A DNA stretch of 64,000 nt from Anderseniella sp963700885 (GTDB lineage: Bacteria; Pseudomonadota; Alphaproteobacteria; Rhizobiales; Aestuariivirgaceae), in contig CAVOZJ010000024.1 in assembly GCA_963700885.1 (NCBI GenBank), forward strand, positions 124,001 through 188,000, read 5' to 3'. Of this stretch, positions 1 to 9,305 are shown piece after piece. The notes below the pieces were generated by a model that was not told the origin of the DNA, did no database searches, and saw only the letters and a list, made by a program, of their open reading frames with translations. Within the stretch, counting starts at the first letter, position 1, and each line of letters begins with the position of its first letter. The position numbers were made by a program, and so were the translations under genes.

Positions 1-238
1 CCGACACCGATTTCTCAGGTATAATCCGGCATCTTGCTGACAAAAAATAGCTGAATACCGGGCTTACAAGGTTTTGCTAACTTTGACAGCATCTCTTTCA
101 AATTTGATGCAAATTAGCACCTGATTTACCTATCTCATTGAGTTGATCTTAAAAAACCCGCCGTAGAGTCATCGTCAAGGCAGGGAGAAACCTGCCGCTA
201 AAAAACGAACTTGAAACACAAACGGGCAGGTATTGAAC

Positions 239-751
239 ATGAATGAGATGACCGCAATGGCGGTCCGCAAAGATGTGGACCAGGATAAATCCGAAATCAA
301 GAATCGCTACCTTGAATCACTAACGCTCATCGAACGGCTCCACCGCCGTTTACTGGATGTAATCAAGGATGAGTTTGACCGTAACGGCGAACAGGAAGTC
401 AATTCCGTTCAGGCGTTGCTGTTGTTCAACATAGGCGACAGTGAATTGACCGCTGGAGAGTTGAAAACCCGCGGCTACTATCAAGGCTCAAATGTATCCT
501 ACAACCTGAAGAAACTGGTTGATCAGGGTTACGTCAGCCACGAGCGTTCCAGCGCTGACAAACGTTCGGTTCGCATTTCATTGACCGAGCGTGGCCAGGT
601 GATTCGCGAGCAAATTGACACTCTGTATAACCGGCAGTTGTTGTCTCTGCGCGAAGTTGCCGGCATTGATGTCGATGAATTTGACCGTCTGAACAAGGCG
701 CTGGGTCGCCTCGAACGGTTCTGGACGGATCAGATTTTGTATCGTCTGTGA
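239..751 (+). CDS. ldtR: MarR-family regulator, LdtR-like
   Basis: A winged-helix MarR-type regulator of about 170 residues. The central part (about residues 55-120) has the helix-turn-helix and wing, with a YYQGSNVSYNLKKLVDQGYV recognition segment followed by a DKRSVRISLTERG wing, typical of the LdtR subgroup of Rhizobiales. In that group LdtR controls an adjacent L,D-transpeptidase gene and stress tolerance; the next gene here is indeed an L,D-transpeptidase, which supports the name. I chose the ATG at 239, about 8 bases after a GCAGG; an in-frame TTG six bases upstream and an ATG at 248 are alternatives. It is followed by its own terminator, so it is probably a single-gene transcript. The family is certain; the specific ortholog is inferred from context. 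Confidence 0.85.
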   Translation: MNEMTAMAVRKDVDQDKSEIKNRYLESLTLIERLHRRLLDVIKDEFDRNGEQEVNSVQALLLFNIGDSELTAGELKTRGYYQGSNVSYNLKKLVDQGYVSHERSSADKRSVRISLTERGQVIREQIDTLYNRQLLSLREVAGIDVDEFDRLNKALGRLERFWTDQILYRL

Positions 752-794
752 AATTCGGGCCGGTTGTTTACTAAAGAGGATTGGGCCGGGTTAC

Positions 795-807
795 ACACAA
801 TTTGTGT
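795..807. promoter_or_regulatory. short palindrome, possible LdtR operator
   Basis: A perfect 6-bp inverted repeat with a one-base spacer (ACACAA T TTGTGT) lies between ldtR and the L,D-transpeptidase gene. The size and symmetry suit a MarR-type dimer, and its position would allow control of the downstream gene, but binding is only inferred. Confidence 0.3.
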
Positions 808-856
808 TTAAATCCCGCACTATCCTTGAAGTGCTCGGCCACTTGTTGGCAAGTTG

Positions 857-888
857 GGCCTGTGAAAAGTTCTTACTTTTCGCGGGCC
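857..888 (+). terminator. rho-independent terminator after ldtR
   Basis: GGCCTGTGAAAAG pairs with CTTTTCGCGGGCC (two G-U pairs) around a 6-base loop, followed by TTTC. It separates ldtR from the L,D-transpeptidase gene. Confidence 0.6.
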
Positions 889-1018
889 TTTCGGTGTCCT
901 GATGTGGCAGGACACGCAATTGCCCCGTTCAATCTCCTCTGACGAGACAGTTACTATCCTCAATTGGCGGAATGGTGTATGAACAGGGAATAATTGTTTG
1001 CTGATTGGGAAGATAGAA

Positions 1019-2443
1019 ATGTTAGCAGGGTATTCACGCGTTTCTTTGATTGCTTTAATGACGGTGACATTGCTGTCTGGAGGGTTGCCGGTAGCAGACT
1101 CTGCTGCTGAAACGGCAATGCGGAATTACAATCTTCGCACAACTACCAGTCAATCAGTTGGTCAGTCAGGCGATGCATCCGATGAACAGGCCGCAACAAC
1201 GCCAGGAGTTTTTTCCAGCTTGTTTGGTTCGCTGTCTACGGGCCGGCAACGCGGTAAATCCCTGACATCTTCCGGGCAGGCAGATGACGCTCTGTCGACT
1301 CGCACGCAGATATATGACTCGCAGCGAACAGTAGTTCCAATGCTCGGCGCACGCAGCGCGCAGGCGCTGGAGTCAGCAATTGAATATTATGAAAACATTG
1401 CTCGCAGTGGTGGTTGGGGCAGGATTGCCGAATCCAGATCCTTGCAACCAGGGGGTAAGGGCAGGGCGGTTCTCGCACTACGCCAGCGCCTCGCAATTGA
1501 AGGCTATCTACCGGCGGGAGCCATTGCTGGTGAAGAGTATGATGGCGGCCTGGCCCAGGCTGTTGCAGGTTTTCAGGAAAATCACGGGTTGGCCTCAACG
1601 GGTCATGTCGACAACGCCACCGCAAAGGCATTGTCAGTGCCTGCAAAGGCACGACTTGACACCATGCGGGCCAATCTGATCCGGATGCCGGAGTATACCA
1701 AGGATCTGGGTCGCAAGTACGTGCTGGTAAACATTCCGGCCGCCAAGCTGGAAGCTGTCGAAGGAAATAGGGTCGTATCCAGTCATGCTGTCATTGTGGG
1801 CAAGCCGGAACGCCCTTCGCCGATTGTGGCCAGTGAAATCAGTGAAATAAATTTCAATCCCTATTGGCATTCGCCGAAATCGATTGTGATCAAGGACATT
1901 GTACCCAAAGTCCGCAAATCCACGCGGATTTTGAGTCAGATGCAAATCAGGATTTTTGACGGGTATCAGGGCCCCGAGGTCGATCCCCGTTCTATCAACT
2001 GGCGAGCACCGGCAGAAGAAATCGCCGACAGGTATCATTTCCGCCAGGAACCGGGTGGCGAAAACGCCATGGCTTCAGTGAAAATCAATTTCCGCAACAA
2101 GTTTTCAGTATATATGCACGACACACCGACGAAGACGCTGTTTCAGGAAAACCAGCGGTACTTCAGTTCCGGCTGCGTGCGGGTGGAGGATGTTCATCAG
2201 TTGGCGTCCTGGGTGCTGGCAAATCAGGATGGCTGGAATTTGCAGCAGATTAAATCCGTTGCCCGATCTGAAGATCGCATAGATGTCGCCTTGAAGGGCA
2301 AGGTGTCCGTCCATTGGGTGTATCTGACTGCCTGGGCAGGGCCCGATGGCATGGTGCGGTTCCGCGAAGATATTTATGGCCTGGACGGCACCGGCTTCAT
2401 TACAGGCCAACCGATCGGGTCCCCGGAAGATCACGCCGGCTGA
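1019..2443 (+). CDS. ldtP: secreted L,D-transpeptidase with peptidoglycan-binding domain
   Basis: Encodes about 474 residues. An N-terminal signal segment (VSLIALMTVTLLSGGLPVADS) directs export to the periplasm. Next comes a peptidoglycan-binding domain (about residues 150-210, with LRQRLAIEGYL and AVAGFQENHGL), then a YkuD catalytic domain from about residue 230. The catalytic motif is visible: His367 in YMHDTPTK and Cys386 in SSGCVRVED. Enzymes of this class make 3-3 cross-links in peptidoglycan or attach proteins to it. The ATG at 1019 is chosen because GGGAAG precedes it and the signal peptide then starts normally. Placement after ldtR matches the ldtR-ldtP pair of Rhizobiales; the symbol rests on this synteny. 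It probably acts in cell-wall remodelling under stress. Confidence 0.88.
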   Translation: MLAGYSRVSLIALMTVTLLSGGLPVADSAAETAMRNYNLRTTTSQSVGQSGDASDEQAATTPGVFSSLFGSLSTGRQRGKSLTSSGQADDALSTRTQIYDSQRTVVPMLGARSAQALESAIEYYENIARSGGWGRIAESRSLQPGGKGRAVLALRQRLAIEGYLPAGAIAGEEYDGGLAQAVAGFQENHGLASTGHVDNATAKALSVPAKARLDTMRANLIRMPEYTKDLGRKYVLVNIPAAKLEAVEGNRVVSSHAVIVGKPERPSPIVASEISEINFNPYWHSPKSIVIKDIVPKVRKSTRILSQMQIRIFDGYQGPEVDPRSINWRAPAEEIADRYHFRQEPGGENAMASVKINFRNKFSVYMHDTPTKTLFQENQRYFSSGCVRVEDVHQLASWVLANQDGWNLQQIKSVARSEDRIDVALKGKVSVHWVYLTAWAGPDGMVRFREDIYGLDGTGFITGQPIGSPEDHAG

Positions 2444-2594
2444 CCGGACTTGTTCACTTGTCGAATGGAGGATTTCTGCAGCTCAGCGACGCATTGCCGC
2501 TTGGGGAGGATCGCGCATTGCAAAAGGTGGCCGTTTTCTGTCATACGGATAAGCTTGTGTTGCCCGAATTCAAGTGCAGAGGGAAGCTCCAGAC

Positions 2595-3902
2595 ATGACA
2601 GCTCAACCAGAATCGACCCAGTCGGGTATTTTTCCTGGCTTTTTTACCGACACATTAGCTGGGTCTGATGCTGAATTGGCTGGCGCAATTTCGCAGGAAT
2701 TCGGGCGGCAACAGCATGAAATAGAACTGATTGCTTCGGAGAACATTGTCTCTCGTGCGGTTCTTGAGGCACAGGGCTCAGTGTTAACCAACAAATATGC
2801 GGAAGGTTATCCGGGCAGAAGGTATTACGGCGGATGCCAGTATGTCGATATCGCAGAAGAACTGGCGATCAGTCGCGCTTGTCAACTGTTCGATTGTGAG
2901 TACGCCAATGTTCAACCCCATTCGGGCGCGACCGCCAATCAGGCTGTTTTCTTCGCATTGCTCCAGCCAGGCGACACCTTTCTGGGGCTTGACCTTGCAT
3001 GTGGCGGCCACCTGACCCACGGGTCACCGGTCAATCAGTCCGGCAAATGGTTTAACCCGGTTCCCTATAAGGTAGACCCGGTGTCTCACCGGATCGACTA
3101 CGATGAGGTTGAGAAACTGGCGCTCGAACACAAGCCGAAACTGATTGTAGCTGGCGGGTCGGCATATCCTCGATTTATTGACTTCAGGCGATTCCGGGAA
3201 ATCGCCGACAAGGTAGGAGCCTGGTTTATGTGCGACATGGCTCACTTTGCCGGACTGGTCGCCGGCGGTTCGCATCCAAACCCGCTGGAACACGCCCACG
3301 TGGCAACATCAACAACCCATAAGACACTGCGCGGGCCACGCGGTGGAATGATCCTGTCAAACGATGCCGGCCTCGGTAAGAAATTTAACTCCTCCGTCTT
3401 TCCTGGCCTGCAGGGAGGCCCACTGATGCATGTAATCGCAGCCAAGGCTGTGGCGTTTGGGGAAGCCTTGCGACCGGATTTCAGGCAGTACTCCGCGGCA
3501 GTGGTTGCCAACGCGAATGCATTGGCCGAAGCGATGCTGCAGGGTGGTCTTGATCTGGTTTCCGGAGGCACTGACACCCACGTCATGCTGGTGGATTTGC
3601 GTCCCAAAAATCTCACCGGCAAGGCAGCAGAAGAAGCGCTTGGGCGTGCCGGTATTACCTGCAACAAAAATGGAATTCCGTTTGACCCGGAAAAGGCGAT
3701 GATCACGTCCGGCATCCGGCTTGGATCGCCAGCCGGTACCACCCGTGGCTTTGGATTGGCTGAGTTCAGGGAAGTCGGACAATTGATTATCGAGGTGCTG
3801 GATGGACTGTCCGTCAATGGAGAAGATGGAAATTCCGCAGTTGAGTCGGTGGTGAAGGACAAGGTGGTTGCATTGACCAGCCGTTTTCCGATTTATTCGT
3901 GA
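2595..3902 (+). CDS. glyA: serine hydroxymethyltransferase
   Basis: About 435 residues, normal length for GlyA. This PLP enzyme converts serine and tetrahydrofolate to glycine and 5,10-methylene-tetrahydrofolate. Visible family signatures include the N-terminal HEIELIASENIVS block, NKYAEGYPGRRYYGGCQYVD, and the PLP-lysine region STTHKTLRGPRGG. The ATG at 2595 (MTAQPES) is preceded by GAGGGA at a slightly long distance; an upstream in-frame start at 2574 is possible. It heads a co-oriented run with nrdR, ribD, ribE, ribH and nusB, an order widely seen in Rhizobiales. No oddities were seen. Confidence 0.97.
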   Translation: MTAQPESTQSGIFPGFFTDTLAGSDAELAGAISQEFGRQQHEIELIASENIVSRAVLEAQGSVLTNKYAEGYPGRRYYGGCQYVDIAEELAISRACQLFDCEYANVQPHSGATANQAVFFALLQPGDTFLGLDLACGGHLTHGSPVNQSGKWFNPVPYKVDPVSHRIDYDEVEKLALEHKPKLIVAGGSAYPRFIDFRRFREIADKVGAWFMCDMAHFAGLVAGGSHPNPLEHAHVATSTTHKTLRGPRGGMILSNDAGLGKKFNSSVFPGLQGGPLMHVIAAKAVAFGEALRPDFRQYSAAVVANANALAEAMLQGGLDLVSGGTDTHVMLVDLRPKNLTGKAAEEALGRAGITCNKNGIPFDPEKAMITSGIRLGSPAGTTRGFGLAEFREVGQLIIEVLDGLSVNGEDGNSAVESVVKDKVVALTSRFPIYS

Positions 3903-3952
3903 CTGGAACAACTTGAGTTTAACCACAAAGACATAGGAGGGGCAGACTGCTC

Positions 3953-4471
3953 ATGCGATGTCCCTACTGTAGCAGCCACGATTCACAGGTTAAGGATTCA
4001 CGGCCGTCAGAAGATGGCGCCGCCATCAGGCGCAGGCGGCATTGCCCCGATTGTGGTGGTAGATTTACCACCTTTGAACGCGTCCAGCTACGTGAACTGA
4101 TCGTCCTGAAGAAGTCCGGCAAACGTGTCCCGTTTGATCGCGAGAAACTGGCTCGTTCAGTTGCCATTGCAGTTCGCAAGCGCCCGGTTGATCCGGAACG
4201 TCTGGAACGCATGATGTCTTCAATTGTCAGGCAACTTGAAAGTCTGGGTGAAACTGAAATTACCAGTGGTCTTATTGGCGAGCATGTCATGGAGGGGTTG
4301 CGAGTTCTGGACGATGTAGCCTATGTGCGTTTTGCCTCTGTATACCGTAATTTTCGAGAGGCCCGGGACTTTGAAGAATTGCTGGGCGAGCTTTCGTCAG
4401 AAGACGGAACTCCTCGCGACAATGAACTCGGCAAAAACACAGTCGACAACCATGACGATGCCGCTGATTGA
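3953..4471 (+). CDS. nrdR: transcriptional repressor NrdR
   Basis: A 172-residue protein with the N-terminal zinc ribbon (MRCPYCSSHDSQVKDSR, then CPDCGGRFTTFERV) and the ATP-cone domain that follows. NrdR senses ATP/dATP and represses ribonucleotide reductase genes. A strong AGGAGGGG ribosome site lies just upstream of the ATG. It sits 50 bases after glyA and 12 bases before ribD, so it probably shares their transcript. The C-terminal tail after the ATP-cone is acidic and variable. Confidence 0.96.
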   Translation: MRCPYCSSHDSQVKDSRPSEDGAAIRRRRHCPDCGGRFTTFERVQLRELIVLKKSGKRVPFDREKLARSVAIAVRKRPVDPERLERMMSSIVRQLESLGETEITSGLIGEHVMEGLRVLDDVAYVRFASVYRNFREARDFEELLGELSSEDGTPRDNELGKNTVDNHDDAAD

Positions 4472-4483
4472 GGCGGACAGGTC

Positions 4484-5584
4484 ATGAACGATGAAACCTA
4501 TATGTTACGGGCACTGCAGGCGAGCAGACGGACGCGTGGTTCAACCGGGAAAAACCCTTCTGTCGGGTGTGTGATAGTCAGTGATAACGAGATAATCGCT
4601 GTTGCATCAACGGCATTGGGTGGCCGCCCACATGCGGAAACTCAGGCTTTGGCAATTGCGGGCGAGGCAGCGCGTGGGGCCACGGCGTATGTGACCCTTG
4701 AGCCGTGTTGTCATCATGGGCAAACACCGCCATGTACCGAAGCATTGATCAGGGCGGGTATCAGGCGAGTTGTAACGGCACATGAAGATCCTGATCCCAG
4801 GGTATCCGGGGCTGGACACAAGATGCTCCAGGCTGCCGCCATTCAAGTCACACAAGGGGTTTTGTTGGATGATGCGGCCTGGGAATTGCGCGGGTTCCTC
4901 AACAGGCACATTAACAGGCGAAGCTACGTGACTCTGAAACTTGCTATTTCCCGTGACGGCAGGATTTCAGCAAAACCAGGGAAGCCGACCGCGATTACAG
5001 GCGAAATTGCGCGCAATCGCGTGCACTTGTTGCGCGCGCAGGTTGACGCAATCCTCGTGGGCGTCAGCACCGTTCTGGCCGATGATCCCCAACTGACATG
5101 CCGATTGTCCGGGATGCAGGACCGCTCCCCGGTCCGTGTTGTATCCGACAGCCGGCTATCGATACCTCTGGCAAGCAGGCTGGTTGATACCGCCAGCAAA
5201 GTGCCGGTGTGGATCATGACGACTCGGTCTGCCAATCGGGCCGCAAAAACCGCGTTGGAAGCCAAAGGTGTTCGCGTCATTGAGTGTCTGGCGACACCGG
5301 AGGGTAAAGTGGACCTTGCCGACATGCTTGAAAAACTTGCCGCAGAAGGCATTTCCCATGTGCTGGCCGAAGGAGGTGCGCATATGGCCAGAGCCTTGAT
5401 GGAGGCGGACCTTGTTGACGAGGCCGTGTTGCTGCAGGCGCCTGTTGAAATTGGCCTGCAAGGCCTGGATGCAATGGCCGGTTTGCCTCTTGATACCATA
5501 AGGGCCTCTGCACTTTTCAGGCAAAGGGGAGAAAGTGAATCATTGGGCGCAGATTGGCTCGCCAAATACGTTCGGGTACGTTAA
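4484..5584 (+). CDS. ribD: riboflavin biosynthesis deaminase/reductase RibD
   Basis: A bifunctional 366-residue enzyme for the second and third steps of riboflavin synthesis. The N-terminal deaminase domain shows the zinc-binding cytidine-deaminase-like motif HAET and PCCHHGQTPPC. The C-terminal reductase domain starts near residue 145 (YVTLKLAISRDGRIS) and contains AILVGVSTVLADDPQLTCR and the LAEGGAHMARAL glycine motif. It starts 12 bases after nrdR and ends 9 bases before ribE, consistent with an operon. No FMN riboswitch is evident in the run. Confidence 0.96.
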   Translation: MNDETYMLRALQASRRTRGSTGKNPSVGCVIVSDNEIIAVASTALGGRPHAETQALAIAGEAARGATAYVTLEPCCHHGQTPPCTEALIRAGIRRVVTAHEDPDPRVSGAGHKMLQAAAIQVTQGVLLDDAAWELRGFLNRHINRRSYVTLKLAISRDGRISAKPGKPTAITGEIARNRVHLLRAQVDAILVGVSTVLADDPQLTCRLSGMQDRSPVRVVSDSRLSIPLASRLVDTASKVPVWIMTTRSANRAAKTALEAKGVRVIECLATPEGKVDLADMLEKLAAEGISHVLAEGGAHMARALMEADLVDEAVLLQAPVEIGLQGLDAMAGLPLDTIRASALFRQRGESESLGADWLAKYVRVR

Positions 5585-5593
5585 ACGAATGCC

Positions 5594-6202
5594 ATGTTTA
5601 CCGGGATCATCACAAACATAGGCAGGATTGAACGGATTGAACGGCGCGGCGACACGCAGTTAACGATATACAGCACATATGAGGCTTCTGATATTTCGCT
5701 TGGAGCCTCTATCTGCTGTTCAGGGTGCTGCCTGACGGTCACGTCAGTTCAGGCTGCTCCGCCCAATGGCTGCTATTTTACTGTTGATGTATCTGCGGAA
5801 AGCTTGGCCAGGACGACGCTTGGTGACTGGCGAGAGGGAACGCAGATCAATTTGGAACGTGCGCTCAGGGCCGGTGACGAATTGGGCGGACACATCATTT
5901 CCGGCCACGTCGATGGCACGGCGGATGTCGTTTCAATTGCTGCCGAAGGTGACAGCCGCCGTTTTGTATTTCGCGCGCCCGGTGCGCTCGCCCGGTTCAT
6001 TGCGCCCAAGGGATCGGTGTGTCTTGATGGGACATCCTTGACGGTGAATGAAGTCGACGGATTGAACTTTGGTGTAAACCTTATACCACACACTTTATCG
6101 GTCACATGTTGGGGCAATGCACAGATAGGCGATAAAGTGAACTTGGAAATCGATATGTTGGCCCGTTATGTGGCGCGCCTGACTGAAAGCGCCATACAAT
6201 GA
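5594..6202 (+). CDS. ribE: riboflavin synthase alpha subunit
   Basis: A 202-residue riboflavin synthase, which dismutates two 6,7-dimethyl-8-ribityllumazine molecules to riboflavin. The two lumazine-binding repeats are recognisable: MFTGIITNIGRIE at the start with CCLTV, and GGHIISGHVDG beginning the second half with SLTVNEV. Length is normal. Its last codons overlap the ribH start by 4 bases, indicating translational coupling with the lumazine synthase that supplies its substrate. Confidence 0.96.
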   Translation: MFTGIITNIGRIERIERRGDTQLTIYSTYEASDISLGASICCSGCCLTVTSVQAAPPNGCYFTVDVSAESLARTTLGDWREGTQINLERALRAGDELGGHIISGHVDGTADVVSIAAEGDSRRFVFRAPGALARFIAPKGSVCLDGTSLTVNEVDGLNFGVNLIPHTLSVTCWGNAQIGDKVNLEIDMLARYVARLTESAIQ

Positions 6203-6672
6203 CAGAAATTTCCTCCAATTATGCTGCAAGGCCGGATCAGCAGTTTAGTGTGCTGATCGTGCAGGCGCCTTACTACCCGCACATTGCTGCTCAGTTGCTC
6301 GAAGGTGCGCAATCACGGCTTGCAGCAGCAGGTTGTGATGTCGAGGTGGTTAGCGTGCCGGGGGCATTGGAAATTCCCGGGGTAATATCCATTGCATATG
6401 AATTCGGCGATTACGACGGCTTTGTTGCACTTGGCTGTGTTATCCGAGGAGAGACCACGCACTATGAAATTGTTTCCGGCGAAAGCGCTCGCGGACTGAT
6501 GAATTTGAACGTCGATGGAGCATGCATCGGAAACGGCATACTGACAGTTGAAAACGAACGGCAGGCGCTGGCTCGCGCCAATGTTTCAGACATGAACAAG
6601 GGGGCCGGTGCAGCAGAAGCCTGTCTGGCCATGATGCGGTTCAGATTGGATCTGGAATCCCGCCATGACTGA
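6199..6672 (+). CDS. ribH: 6,7-dimethyl-8-ribityllumazine synthase
   Basis: A 157-residue lumazine synthase, making the substrate of RibE from the RibD pathway product and dihydroxybutanone phosphate. Characteristic segments are VSVPGALEIPGVI, GYDGFVALGCVIRGETTHYEIV (as DYDGFVALGC...) and FGILTVEN-like GNGILTVENERQAL. ATGA overlap with ribE and an 8-base overlap with nusB show a tight operon. Confidence 0.96.
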   Translation: MTEISSNYAARPDQQFSVLIVQAPYYPHIAAQLLEGAQSRLAAAGCDVEVVSVPGALEIPGVISIAYEFGDYDGFVALGCVIRGETTHYEIVSGESARGLMNLNVDGACIGNGILTVENERQALARANVSDMNKGAGAAEACLAMMRFRLDLESRHD

Positions 6673-7168
6673 AGCAAACAGTAAACCGCCATTACCTCAG
6701 GGCAAAACGAACCGGCGCAACTCCAGCGTTGCTCGATCAGCATCGCGGTTGGGCGCCGTGCAGGCCTTGTATCAGATGGATATCGGCGGCACTGAACTCT
6801 CGGACGTTCTGGCGGAATACGGTTCCGGCCGGATTGGCGTGCAGTTCGAAGACGGCCAGTGTGGCGAGGCGGATTTCAGCTTTCTGAAAGCTATAGTTGA
6901 AGGAGTTTTTGTGGATCAGGCGCTGATCGACAGAAAAGTCAATGAGTGTCTGGCTGACGGATGGACGCTTGCCAGGCTGGAGGCTACTTCCCGTGCCATC
7001 CTTCGGGCAGGCGGGTTTGAGATTTTGTTCCGCGCCGATGTCCCACCCAAGGTGACAATTTCTGAATACGTTGAGGTGGCCAAGGCATTTTTTTCCGGTA
7101 GCGAACCTGGATTCATCAACGCAAGTCTGGATGCCATGGCCCGGAAACGCCGCGCTGAGGAAATGTGA
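6665..7168 (+). CDS. nusB: transcription antitermination factor NusB
   Basis: A 167-residue all-helical NusB, which works with NusE (S10) in rRNA antitermination. The typical opening ARSASRLGAVQALYQMDIGG and the C-terminal VTISEYVEVAKAFFSGSEPGFINASLDAMAR motif are present. The ATG overlaps the end of ribH. It ends the co-oriented run; in many relatives thiL follows, but here an opposite-strand CBS gene does. Confidence 0.95.
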   Translation: MTEANSKPPLPQGKTNRRNSSVARSASRLGAVQALYQMDIGGTELSDVLAEYGSGRIGVQFEDGQCGEADFSFLKAIVEGVFVDQALIDRKVNECLADGWTLARLEATSRAILRAGGFEILFRADVPPKVTISEYVEVAKAFFSGSEPGFINASLDAMARKRRAEEM

Positions 7169-7246
7169 ATTGAATCAGTTCGGTTTTAGATTGAATTACC
7201 ATAAGCCATAAAACTGATTGCTTCCAAAGTACTGGTGCAAGTCGCC

Positions 7247-7678
7247 TTAGCCGGACGCGATGTATTGCTTCAACGATTCAGCCTCAAGCCGAATTTCATC
7301 CATCTTGGCCTTTACGATATCGCCAATCGACACAAGGCCGGTCAGCTTGCCGGCAACGGCAACCGGCAAATGCCGGATCCTGCGCCCGGTCATCAATTCC
7401 ATGCAGGTGTCCACGGTGTCAGTCGGTGCACAGGTAAGCACGTCCCTTGTCATTATTTTGTTCACTTTGACAGACAGGAATTTGGGGCCAAAGTCAGTTA
7501 GTTGGCGGACAATGTCGCGCTCGGAAACAATTCCCTCGATCAAGGAACCATTGTTGCTGACAATCACAGCGCCTATGCGATTTTCCCGCAACAGCGTGGC
7601 CAGATCACGCACGCTCGAGTCCGGTTTAACCGTAATGACCTCACTGCCTTTGGCGTTGAGTATGGTTTGAACCTGCAT
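7247..7678 (-). CDS. tandem CBS-domain protein
   Basis: About 143 residues consisting of two CBS domains: the first begins near VQTILNAKGSEVITVKPDSSV and contains GAVIVSNNGSLIEGIVSERDIVRQL, the second runs through VNKIMTRDVLTCAPTDTVDTCMELM to GLVSIGDIVK. Such stand-alone CBS pairs bind adenosyl ligands and are regulatory; the target is not known here. GGAAGGA lies upstream of the ATG at 7678, so the longer upstream reading is not needed. The gene is isolated and convergent with nusB. Confidence 0.9.
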   Translation of the reverse strand: MQVQTILNAKGSEVITVKPDSSVRDLATLLRENRIGAVIVSNNGSLIEGIVSERDIVRQLTDFGPKFLSVKVNKIMTRDVLTCAPTDTVDTCMELMTGRRIRHLPVAVAGKLTGLVSIGDIVKAKMDEIRLEAESLKQYIASG

Positions 7679-7841
7679 GTTTCGTGTCCTTCCATTTTGT
7701 CTGTATTCGTCATGCTCCTGACCAGGAAACACAATTGTGCGCTGTATTTGCGCCGCCAACAAGACCATAACACTTTTGGCATACGAGAGTTGCGGTAAGA
7801 GCGCCTTGCGCCGTGTCCGTTTCTACATCAGTGTGCGCGCC

Positions 7842-9059
7842 ATGACGACTGCGATCTCTGACGATATTCCCTTTGTTGATGACAGTGTGGCACGGCGAAA
7901 TGCGCTGGTGCTTGCACTTGCCCAGGCATTCTATGGCATGGGTGCAATCAATATATTCATCACCGCCGGATTGGTGGGAACGCAGCTTGCACCGTCGTTG
8001 AGCCTGGCCACGCTGCCGGTCTCCACCTATGTGATCGGTACTGCTCTTGCTACTGTGCCGGCTTCCCTGTTCATGCGTCAGGTTGGCCGCAAGTTTGGAT
8101 TTCTGACAGGCGCATTGTTCGGATTTGCCGGCGCAATCGTTTGCCTGTATTCCATATTTACCCGGAATTTCGCGCTGTTCGCGTTTGGCACGCTTTTGCA
8201 GGGTGGTTATCAGGCATTCGCCGGATACTATCGCTTTGCAGCGGCAGAAACTGCGTCAACCGCGTTTAAACCAAAAGCCATATCCTGGGTCATGCTGGGC
8301 GGAATAGCCGCCGCTGTATTTGGGCCGATGATTGTTATCGCCAGTCGATCTTATTTTGACCCGATTATGTTTGCTGGCAACTTTGCTGCCGTGGCGGGGT
8401 TGTCCATCGTTGCCATGGCTATCATATGTTTTGTCGACATTCCCCATGAGCGCGAGGAACTGAGCAAAACCGATGCTCGGCCGTTGAGGGAGATACTGCG
8501 TCAACCTCAACTCATCGTCGCAATCATGTGTGGCATGATGGCGTACGGCATGATGAATTTGGTGATGACCTCCACTCCGATAGCCATGGTTGCCTGCGGT
8601 TTTACCGTTGATCAAAGCGCATGGGTTATCCAGTGGCATGCGCTTGCCATGTTCGTTCCAAGCTTTTTCACCGGCAGTCTTATTTTGCGGTTTGGAGTCG
8701 AGCGGGTGCTGGCGGCTGGTATGGTTTTGTTGAGCATGGCGGGCATTGCCGGGCTTAGCGGAATTACTTTTGGCAATTTTGCCACCGGGCTTGTTTTGCT
8801 CGGTATTGGCTGGAATTTCGGCTATGTCGGTGGCACTGCCATGGTCACCGAACATTATCGCGCCAGCGAAAAAAACAAGGTTCAGGCTGTCAATGACTTT
8901 TGTGTATTTGCTACCGTGGCAATAGCATCGCTGACGTCTGGCAAACTGCTGGCCGCCATTGGCTGGAGTGCGGTTAATCTGGCTCTGTTTCCAATGGTGG
9001 GACTGTGCGTGCTGGCCCTGGCGTGGCTCAGTTTGAATTCCCGTCGCTTCGCAAGTTGA
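7842..9059 (+). CDS. MFS transporter
   Basis: About 405 residues with roughly 12 hydrophobic segments and the MFS loop signature (SLFMRQVGRKFGFLTGALFG) between segments 2 and 3. Major facilitator permeases move small solutes by ion coupling; the substrate cannot be read from the sequence. The central hydrophilic loop (DIPHEREELSKTDARPLREIL) separates the two six-helix halves. The ATG at 7842 has a weak ribosome site; an upstream in-frame start at 7737 would overlap the CBS gene's upstream region and is less likely. The gene is monocistronic between CBS and hppA. Confidence 0.88.
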   Translation: MTTAISDDIPFVDDSVARRNALVLALAQAFYGMGAINIFITAGLVGTQLAPSLSLATLPVSTYVIGTALATVPASLFMRQVGRKFGFLTGALFGFAGAIVCLYSIFTRNFALFAFGTLLQGGYQAFAGYYRFAAAETASTAFKPKAISWVMLGGIAAAVFGPMIVIASRSYFDPIMFAGNFAAVAGLSIVAMAIICFVDIPHEREELSKTDARPLREILRQPQLIVAIMCGMMAYGMMNLVMTSTPIAMVACGFTVDQSAWVIQWHALAMFVPSFFTGSLILRFGVERVLAAGMVLLSMAGIAGLSGITFGNFATGLVLLGIGWNFGYVGGTAMVTEHYRASEKNKVQAVNDFCVFATVAIASLTSGKLLAAIGWSAVNLALFPMVGLCVLALAWLSLNSRRFAS

Positions 9060-9305
9060 TAAATGGCAGTTTTCCGGGCCCTGTTAATATAGCTAATAGC
9101 CGTGTTGAAACACCTGGCTAAAGCGGTTGCCTATTTGACAGAGTTTTAATATGGTCCGCCCCGGTTGATCCGGGCAAAAGGGTATTCGAGGGGATTCTCT
9201 ATCAATAGAGCTGGAGCCGTCCATGAGTTGTGCATGCTGACACAACCGGGCGAGTACTCTCCAGATTTCCGGATCTTAGTCAAATAAACAGCAAGGAATT
9301 CATCC

